Positions 58,702-64,000 of a DNA stretch of 64,000 bases are shown piece after piece; positions within the stretch are counted from its first letter, which is position 1, and every line of letters begins with the position of its first letter. Below the pieces are notes generated by a model. The model did not search any database. It was given only the letters and a program-made list of their open reading frames with translations, and was not told the DNA's origin. The stretch comes from an uncultured Oscillospiraceae bacterium (lineage in GTDB: Bacteria; Bacillota; Clostridia; Oscillospirales; Oscillospiraceae). The DNA lies in contig CAJUEC010000003.1 in NCBI GenBank assembly GCA_910585155.1, positions 1-64,000 on the forward strand, read 5' to 3'. Both the position numbers and the translations under genes were made by a program.

Positions 58702-59082
58702 ATGATCCATCGCGTATCAGGACTGCCGCGCACGGACGCGCCACAAGCCCGGGTACAGCCGCGGGGACCAGGGGGCAGCTTCGGCGCCATGCTCCAGCAG
58801 GAGCTGGTCAGCAGCCAGCAGCAGGCCCAAAGCGTCGCGTTCTCTAAGCACGCAATTTCCCGGGTGCAGGAGCGGGGCATTGAGGTCACGCCGGATCTGA
58901 TGGACCAGCTGGCGGGCAGCGTCATCCGGGCCCAGGCCAAGGGAGCCACCAATATCCTGGCCATGGATTCGGAGCACGCTTTTATCATCAACGTGCCCAG
59001 CGCCAAGGTCATTACCGCAATTACCCAGGAAGAAATGAAGGAAAATATCTTCACTAATATTGACGGCGCCGTCTTCCTGTAA
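58702..59082 (+). CDS. Flagellar operon protein (TIGR02530 type)
   Basis: A 126-residue protein. The core FSKHAISRVQERGIEVTPDLMDQLAGSV, with NILAMDSEHAFIINVPSAKVITAI and a C-terminal NIFTNIDGAVFL, matches the small conserved protein encoded between flgD and flgE in Bacillus and Clostridia. Its role is not established; it may be a chaperone-like factor for hook assembly. The start at 58702 has GAGG upstream. Confidence 0.9.
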   Translation: MIHRVSGLPRTDAPQARVQPRGPGGSFGAMLQQELVSSQQQAQSVAFSKHAISRVQERGIEVTPDLMDQLAGSVIRAQAKGATNILAMDSEHAFIINVPSAKVITAITQEEMKENIFTNIDGAVFL

Positions 59083-59185
59083 TATGATAAGCAGATGGCA
59101 GGACCGATTTTTCGGATGCCTTTGGCCTGTGTCCGTTTGACACAGGCCGGGCGGCGTCAAACCGAAAGGAGTTAATTATCTCACT

Positions 59186-60433
59186 ATGACTGGTGCAATG
59201 TATGCGGCCATCGCAGGCCTGCGGACTCATATGCAGAACCTGAACGTCATCGGCAACAACGTGGCGAACGTCAACACCTACAGCTATAAGTCCGGGCGGG
59301 CCATTTTCAAGACCTCCCTGTACACCACTCTGTCCGGCGGCTCCAACGGCACCACCGTGTCCGGCGGCAAGAACCCCTCCCAGATCGGCTACGGTTCCAC
59401 TGTGGGGTCGGTGGATATCGATATGAGTACCGGCAACTACGGCGTCACCGGCAAGCCCACCGACCTGATGCTGGACGGCGACGGCTTCTTCCTGCTGGGC
59501 GACAAGAGCCAGACCCTGAATTTTGACGGCAAGGACCCCAACGAGCTCAAGTCCCTCACCCTCACCCGGCTGGGCAACTTCGAGTTCAAGGCCGACGGCT
59601 ACCTCACCAACGAGGCGGGCATGGTGGTGTACGGTTTCGCGTGTATCGGCACCTACCAGGAGGGGGATAAGATCCCCGAGGGGAAGAAGGTGGGCGACCC
59701 CATCTTCAGCGACCAGCTGGTGCCCATCCGCTATCCCCGGGTGTATTCGGACAAGGATGGCGGCCTCCACATCGGCTATCCCAAGCCGGGCGGCGGCACC
59801 AATGAGGATGACCGGCTCAACGACGCCGCCGGCGGCGGCCAGCAGCCCGGCGACCCCGACGCGGCGACCAATCAGCACCTCTACGACTACGGCACCACCC
59901 TGAAAGACAACGGTGAGACGGTGGAGTCCACCTACGAGGTGGCCAAGTTCACCAACATCTCCTTCAGTGAGACCACCGGCCTCATCACCGGCACCAGCGA
60001 GGCCACCGGCGAGGTTGTCACCATCGGCTGCGTGGCCGTGGGCATGGTGACCAACCCCAACGGCGTCACCCAGGTGGGCAGCACCAACTATAAGGCCGGC
60101 GAGGGCGCGGGCGACCTGTCTGTGGCCATCCTGGGCGGCGGCGCCCAGAGCATGGGCATCACCCAGGTAAACAAGTCCCTCATCCCCGCGGACGGGAATG
60201 CGGGAGGCAACGCGGGGGGTGCCCCAGATGCCGCCGACGCCACCATTGTGGACGGCCTGCGGATCCGCACCAGCGGCACGCTGATGCGCTCTTCCGGTCT
60301 GGAGATGTCCAAGACCGACCTGGCGCAGGAGATTGCCAACATGATCGTTACTCAGCGCGGCTATCAGGCCAACACCCGTATCATCACCGTGACCGACTCC
60401 ATGCTGGAGGAGCTGGTCAACATGAAGCGGTAA
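59186..60433 (+). CDS. flgE: Flagellar hook protein FlgE
   Basis: A 415-residue hook protein. The N-terminus MYAAIAGLRTHMQNLNVIGNN with VANVNTYSYKSGR and the C-terminus EIANMIVTQRGYQANTRIITVTDSMLEELVNMKR are the paired helices of rod/hook proteins. YGSTVGSVDIDMSTGNYGVTGKPTDLMLDGDGFF is the first conserved domain. The middle (~180-350) is Gly/Asn/Asp-rich and variable, exposed on the hook surface. AAAGGAG stands before the ATG. Confidence 0.96.
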   Translation: MTGAMYAAIAGLRTHMQNLNVIGNNVANVNTYSYKSGRAIFKTSLYTTLSGGSNGTTVSGGKNPSQIGYGSTVGSVDIDMSTGNYGVTGKPTDLMLDGDGFFLLGDKSQTLNFDGKDPNELKSLTLTRLGNFEFKADGYLTNEAGMVVYGFACIGTYQEGDKIPEGKKVGDPIFSDQLVPIRYPRVYSDKDGGLHIGYPKPGGGTNEDDRLNDAAGGGQQPGDPDAATNQHLYDYGTTLKDNGETVESTYEVAKFTNISFSETTGLITGTSEATGEVVTIGCVAVGMVTNPNGVTQVGSTNYKAGEGAGDLSVAILGGGAQSMGITQVNKSLIPADGNAGGNAGGAPDAADATIVDGLRIRTSGTLMRSSGLEMSKTDLAQEIANMIVTQRGYQANTRIITVTDSMLEELVNMKR

Positions 60434-60451
60434 TCGCAAGCCGTGACACTG

Positions 60452-60480
60452 CCCTGGGGAGGGCTCCGCCCTCCCCAGGG
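60452..60480 (+). repeat. Perfect 13-bp hairpin between flgE and flbD
   Basis: CCCTGGGGAGGGC, loop TCC, GCCCTCCCCAGGG, 18 bases after the flgE stop codon. No T-run follows, so it is more likely an mRNA processing or stability signal, or partial terminator, within the operon. Confidence 0.75.
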
Positions 60481-60526
60481 GCCAACCCCCTGCGGTCCTA
60501 TCATTAGGAAAAAGGAGGTTTATACC

Positions 60527-60742
60527 ATGATCGTTTTGACAAAGCGCAACCACGAAAAATTCCTTGTCAACCATCTGCAAATCGAGTATATTGAGACCAT
60601 TCCGGAGTCCAAGATCGTCATGATGAACCACGACTATTACCTCGTCCGGGAGAGCACGGAGGAGATCATTGATAAGATCGCGCGCTATAATGCCAAGGTG
60701 ATGGACATCCAGCGCGAGATCACCATCGTAGATAAGCGGTAA
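60527..60742 (+). CDS. flbD: FlbD/SwrD family flagellar protein
   Basis: A 71-residue protein, MIVLTKRNHEKFLVNHLQIE then YIETIPESKIVMMNHDYYLV, RESTEEIIDKI. This is the small FlbD (SwrD) family gene found between flgE and motA. In Bacillus SwrD raises motor power for swarming. AAAGGAGG precedes ATG 60527 by 9 bases; the longer frame runs through the hairpin. Confidence 0.93.
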   Translation: MIVLTKRNHEKFLVNHLQIEYIETIPESKIVMMNHDYYLVRESTEEIIDKIARYNAKVMDIQREITIVDKR

Positions 60743-60864
60743 AGTCCCCGCCCGTCCCCGCCCGCTCCCGGGCAGGCCGGAATCAACAGGCGCGACAAAA
60801 ACAGAGCCCGGACGCTCCTCCGTGCTCCCAGAAGCGCCTTGGCTGCTGGAGGTAGAGCTTTGCA
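60743..60864 (+). other. Short gap between flbD and motA
   Basis: This 122-base GC-rich stretch with CCCGCCCG repeats and a CTCCCGGGCAG palindrome holds no gene. The motA ribosome binding site is GGAGG at about 60849. Confidence 0.5.
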
Positions 60865-61716
60865 ATGAATATAACCTATATCATCGGCCTGGTGGCCGCC
60901 ATCCTGGTCTTCCTGCTGGGCTGCGTGCTGGGCATCAACATCGGCCCCAAGGCGGCTGGTCTGCCCCCCGTTACCTTTAACCCAGACAACCTGTGGAACT
61001 TCTTTGACGCGGCCAGTATCTTCATCGTTATTGGCTGTACCATGGCCATCGTGGTGGCCAGCTTCCCGGGCAGCACCGTGGCGGCCATCCCCAAGCACTT
61101 CGGCATCATGCTCAACGCCAAGAAGTTTGACCCCATGAGCTACATCGACCAGTTGGTGGACCTGGCCCAGACGGCCCGTAAAAACGGCCTGCTGGCGTTG
61201 GAGGGCAAGGCCAACGAGCAGCAGGACCCCTTTTTCAAGCAGGCCATCATGCTCATCGTGGACGCCAACGACCCGGACAAGGTCCGGGCCATCCTGGAAA
61301 ACGACATCGAGTGCATGTCCGCCCGGCATGAGGACGCAGCCGGACTTTACGACAAGGCGGGCTCCGTAGCTCCGGCCTTCGGCATGGTGGGTACCCTGGT
61401 GGGTCTGATCAACATGCTGAACAACATGGAGCTCAGCGGAGACGGCGGCTCCAGCATCGGTAAGGACATGGGTACCGCCCTGATTACCACCCTGTACGGC
61501 TGTATTCTGGCCCATATGATCTTCGGCCCCATCGCCAACAACCTGCGGACCCGGGACAGCGAGGAGGTCTTGTGCAAGCAGATCATTGTGGAGGGCATCA
61601 TGTCCATCCAGTCCGGCGAGAACCCCAAGGCCCTGCGGGAGAAGCTGTTCACCTACATGTCTCAGAAGCAGCGGGAGGCCGGCGGCAGCGGCGGAAGCGG
61701 CGGCGGTGGAGAATAA
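60865..61716 (+). CDS. motA: Flagellar motor stator protein MotA
   Basis: A 283-residue four-helix stator subunit. Helix 2 contains FFDAASIFIVIGCTMAIVVASF. Helices 3-4 contain GSVAPAFGMVGTLVGLINML (with the conserved Pro) and GTALITTLYGCILAHMIFGPIANNL. The cytoplasmic loop (~80-150) has charged residues that act on FliG. The tail is Gly/Ser-rich. It forms the ion channel with MotB, encoded 26 bases downstream. Ion type cannot be read reliably from sequence here. Confidence 0.95.
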   Translation: MNITYIIGLVAAILVFLLGCVLGINIGPKAAGLPPVTFNPDNLWNFFDAASIFIVIGCTMAIVVASFPGSTVAAIPKHFGIMLNAKKFDPMSYIDQLVDLAQTARKNGLLALEGKANEQQDPFFKQAIMLIVDANDPDKVRAILENDIECMSARHEDAAGLYDKAGSVAPAFGMVGTLVGLINMLNNMELSGDGGSSIGKDMGTALITTLYGCILAHMIFGPIANNLRTRDSEEVLCKQIIVEGIMSIQSGENPKALREKLFTYMSQKQREAGGSGGSGGGGE

Positions 61717-61742
61717 CGCCGAGGTAAGGAGTTGAGAGGCTG

Positions 61743-62558
61743 ATGAAGAAGAAAAAAAGCGGGGGCGGCGGCGCCAACTGGATGGATACATACGGCGACA
61801 TGGTAACACTGCTGCTGTGCTTCTTCGTGCTGCTGTACTCCATGTCCACCATCAGTGAGGAGAAGTGGCGGGCCATCGTCACCAGCTTCAACCCCTTTGC
61901 CCAGGAGACCCCCACCGAGACCGGAGGCACTGACGGCCCCGTGGCCGACCCGGCGGACGAATCCCAGGGCGGCTACCCCGCCGAGCCCGACGTGGCCGCC
62001 CAGCGGGAGCTGGACGAGATCATGGAGGACCTGTTTCTGGCCTTTCAGCAGATCGCCGGCCAGGAGGGCATGGAGAGCTCCATCCAGGTGGAGATGAGCG
62101 GCGGTAAGATATACGTCAAATTCAGCGACACCGTGTTTTTCGATGGAGACAGCTTTGACCTGCGCCCAGAGGCCGAGGGGATTTTGCTCCAGGTGTGCGA
62201 ATGTCTGAATCAGGCGTCGGATGCCATAGAGGAGATTCAGATCCAGGGGCACACCGCCCAGGGCTCGGCCCATAAACGCAACGATGTGGAGTTTGACCGC
62301 TTCCTGTCCAGCAACAGGGCTACGGAGGTACTGGTATTTCTCCAGCTCAACAGCGACATCCATCCCGCCCGTCTGGTGGGTACGGGCATGGGGCAGTGGA
62401 GGCCCATCTCCAGCAACGAGACGCCGGAGACCCGGCAGTACAACCGCCGGGTGGAGATGGTCATCAGCGGCCGCGACCTGAAGGCGGAGGAGCTGGGAGA
62501 GGCGCTGTCCACCTACATTACCAGAGATGAAGAGGATATGAACCAGCAGACCCCTTAG
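61743..62558 (+). CDS. motB: Flagellar motor stator protein MotB
   Basis: A 271-residue stator subunit. The single membrane helix WMDTYGDMVTLLLCFFVLLY starts near residue 14 and carries the ion-binding Asp of the YGDM motif. A plug/linker region (~45-95) is Pro/Glu/Asp-rich. The C-terminal OmpA-like domain binds peptidoglycan (IQIQGHTAQGS, NRATEVLVFLQ, YNRRVEMVI). The start MKKKKSGGGG has a short basic head. Confidence 0.95.
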   Translation: MKKKKSGGGGANWMDTYGDMVTLLLCFFVLLYSMSTISEEKWRAIVTSFNPFAQETPTETGGTDGPVADPADESQGGYPAEPDVAAQRELDEIMEDLFLAFQQIAGQEGMESSIQVEMSGGKIYVKFSDTVFFDGDSFDLRPEAEGILLQVCECLNQASDAIEEIQIQGHTAQGSAHKRNDVEFDRFLSSNRATEVLVFLQLNSDIHPARLVGTGMGQWRPISSNETPETRQYNRRVEMVISGRDLKAEELGEALSTYITRDEEDMNQQTP

Positions 62559-62638
62559 GGAGCTCCTGCGTGCATTCCGGCGCGCCCGGAGGCACAGCGG
62601 TCTCCAAAAAATAACAGCAGATCAGGTGAGGTGATTCG

Positions 62639-63667
62639 ATGGCTGAAGTATTGTCGCAAAGTCAAATCGACGCGCTGCTCAACTCCATGCGCAGCGGCGG
62701 CGATGCTGCGGATAAGGCGGAGGAAAAGCAGCCGGAGAAAAAATATCGGAAATACGACTTCACCACCCCCCGAAAGTTTACCAAGGACCGGCTCAAAATG
62801 CTCAACGGTATTTTCGAGAACTACACTCGGGTGATCAGCTCCCGTCTCAACGCCCAGCTGCGCACCAGCTGCACCATTGAGGTGGAGAGCATCGAAGAGC
62901 AGAAGTTCTACGAATTCAACAACGCCCTCATGGAAGGGGACGTGCTGGCCATGGTGAACATCACGGTTCATTCCCGGGAGGCGGACGGCAAGGACGTACA
63001 GGCGGAGGACCCGGTGATGGTCTACCTCTCCACCCCCACGGCGCTGGGGATGATGGACCGGATGATGGGCAGCGAGGACGATGTCATACATGATATCCCC
63101 CTGGGCTACGCCTATACCGACCTGGAACTCCAGCTCTATGAGCTCCTGCTGAAGGACATCGTCGGCCTGATGGGCAGCAGCTGGGAGAACTACGTTCCCA
63201 TCACCTTTGAGTATGAGCGCACCCAGGTCAATCCCACTCTGGTCACCCTGCTCAACCTGGATGAGACAGTGGTTCTGGTGGACATGAAGCTGACCTTCGG
63301 CGGCAGTGAGGGGCGCATGAGCGTGGTGCTGCCCGGCAATGTGCTGATGAGCGTGTTCGGAGAGGTCAGCCGGGAGACCATGGGCCGCAAGGCCGCCAGC
63401 GAGGACAATTCCGGGGAGATCTTCGACCAGCTGCGGGATTCCACCCTGGAGATTGTCGCCGAGCTGGGAGACACCCAGCTGTCCCTCAACGACATCTATC
63501 ACCTCAGCGTGGGCGATGTGGTGGACCTGGGCCGGAGCAAGGATTCCCCGGTATTCCTGGAGATCGGCGGCTACCAGTGGTTCACCGGACGCATTGGGAC
63601 CCATAAGAAAAACATGGCCATTAAGATAGACGAGGTTTGCTATTCGGCCGAGCAAAGGAGCGAGTAA
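62639..63667 (+). CDS. fliM: Flagellar motor switch protein FliM
   Basis: A 342-residue switch protein. The N-terminal EIDALL-type CheY-P-binding segment is seen as MAEVLSQSQIDALLNSM. The CheC-like middle domain (DRLKMLNGIFENYTRVISSRLNAQL, YLSTPTALGMMDRMMG) and the C-terminal SPOA domain (LSLNDIYHLSVGDVVDL...FTGRIGTHKKNMAIKI) follow. It comes 80 bases after motB with no fliL gene between. AGGTGAGGTG precedes the ATG. Confidence 0.96.
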   Translation: MAEVLSQSQIDALLNSMRSGGDAADKAEEKQPEKKYRKYDFTTPRKFTKDRLKMLNGIFENYTRVISSRLNAQLRTSCTIEVESIEEQKFYEFNNALMEGDVLAMVNITVHSREADGKDVQAEDPVMVYLSTPTALGMMDRMMGSEDDVIHDIPLGYAYTDLELQLYELLLKDIVGLMGSSWENYVPITFEYERTQVNPTLVTLLNLDETVVLVDMKLTFGGSEGRMSVVLPGNVLMSVFGEVSRETMGRKAASEDNSGEIFDQLRDSTLEIVAELGDTQLSLNDIYHLSVGDVVDLGRSKDSPVFLEIGGYQWFTGRIGTHKKNMAIKIDEVCYSAEQRSE

Positions 63668-63670
63668 GCG

Positions 63671-64000
63671 ATGGAGAAGGAAATCTTCAGCCCAATGGCG
63701 ATAGATGCCTTGGGCGAAATGATGAATATCAGCCTTGGCTCCTCGGCCACCGCGGTATCCAACATGCTGGACCACCGAGTGGATATCACCACCCCCACGG
63801 TCTCAGTGGTGGACGTCAAGGAATTTTCCCTGGGCAACCTGGAACCGGCCATCGGCGTGGAGATCAAATACGTCGAGGGCCTGGAGGGCAGCAACATCAT
63901 GCTGCTCAAGCGCAGCGACATCAAGGTCATTGTGGATATACTCATGGGCATGGAGACCGCCGATGAGGATTTTGAGCTCAATGAGCTGACCATCAGCTGC
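63671..64000 (+). CDS. fliY: Flagellar motor switch phosphatase FliY, N-terminal part (cut by window edge)
   Basis: 110 residues are visible from ATG 63671 (AAAGGAG upstream). MEKEIFSPMAIDALGEMMNI followed by SLGSSATAVSNMLDHRVDI is the CheC-like domain of FliY; the window ends at NELTISC, where the second CheC-type half begins. The N-terminal EIDALL helix of Bacillus FliY is missing, so this protein appears to start directly at the CheC domain. A free-standing CheC is the alternative, but position after fliM favours FliY. Confidence 0.88.
   Translation, partial: MEKEIFSPMAIDALGEMMNISLGSSATAVSNMLDHRVDITTPTVSVVDVKEFSLGNLEPAIGVEIKYVEGLEGSNIMLLKRSDIKVIVDILMGMETADEDFELNELTISC

Noticed and set aside
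1..64000. tRNA or rRNA genes
   Set aside because: No cloverleaf with T-loop GTTCRANNC context or rRNA-like sequence was noticed in the non-coding stretches read by eye.

Overview
The window looks like chromosome of a GC-rich, anaerobic, flagellated Bacillota (Firmicutes) bacterium, most likely Clostridia of the Oscillospiraceae type. This rests on an Enterococcus/clostridial-order Na+ V-type ATPase operon, an Rnf complex followed by NusG-domain-II and Gx-transporter genes, GdpP, YlmH, YnzC and YmdB homologues, and a clostridial fla/mot operon. I cannot fix genus or species. No tRNA, rRNA, CRISPR array, prophage or transposase gene was seen.

Layout. 1-6006 (minus): V-type ATPase operon H-I-K-E-C-F-(DUF6199-like)-A, cut by the window edge. 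6240-19700 (plus): housekeeping genes gdpP, rplI, dnaB, tilS, hpt, ftsH, lepB, a membrane protein, metG, a lipoprotein and a TatD nuclease. 19937-20155: cold shock gene with its own promoter and terminator. 20286-23653 (minus): ABC exporter, small membrane protein, Imm51-like protein, ylmH, ynzC. 24140-26945 (plus): AI-2E family protein and HtrA protease. 27010-33065 (minus): a 39-aa protein, a YhaN/YhaO-type nuclease pair, ymdB, a DEAD-box helicase and an Rrf2 regulator. 33393-38873 (plus): rnfCDGEAB and a NusG-II protein. 39015-41773 (plus): Gx transporter, small membrane protein, hexapeptide-repeat protein, glmM. 42136-43731 (minus): beta-CASP nuclease. 44008-49075 (plus): REC-HD-GYP-GGDEF response regulator, Hpt protein, hybrid histidine kinase. 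49531-64000 (plus): flgB, flgC, fliE-fliK, flgD, a TIGR02530-type gene, flgE, flbD, motA, motB, fliM and a partial fliY.

How the genes relate. The ATPase carries a Na+-type ion site in its K ring. Rnf couples ferredoxin:NAD+ oxidoreduction to ion export, and MotAB uses an ion gradient for motility, so the window holds three ion-gradient machines. The phosphorelay with c-di-GMP synthesis and hydrolysis domains lies directly upstream of the flagellar operon, and gdpP adds a c-di-AMP turnover enzyme.

The most unusual content is intergenic. (i) A family of ~165-bp MITE-like palindromic elements has four full copies and one truncated copy, two of them inside the flagellar operon. (ii) A second dispersed repeat has conserved arms around a variable hairpin. 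(iii) A 175-bp element at 41833-42007 is built of two adjacent stem-closed clusters of perfect hairpins. (iv) Three exact 11-bp direct repeats lie upstream of the ABC exporter gene.
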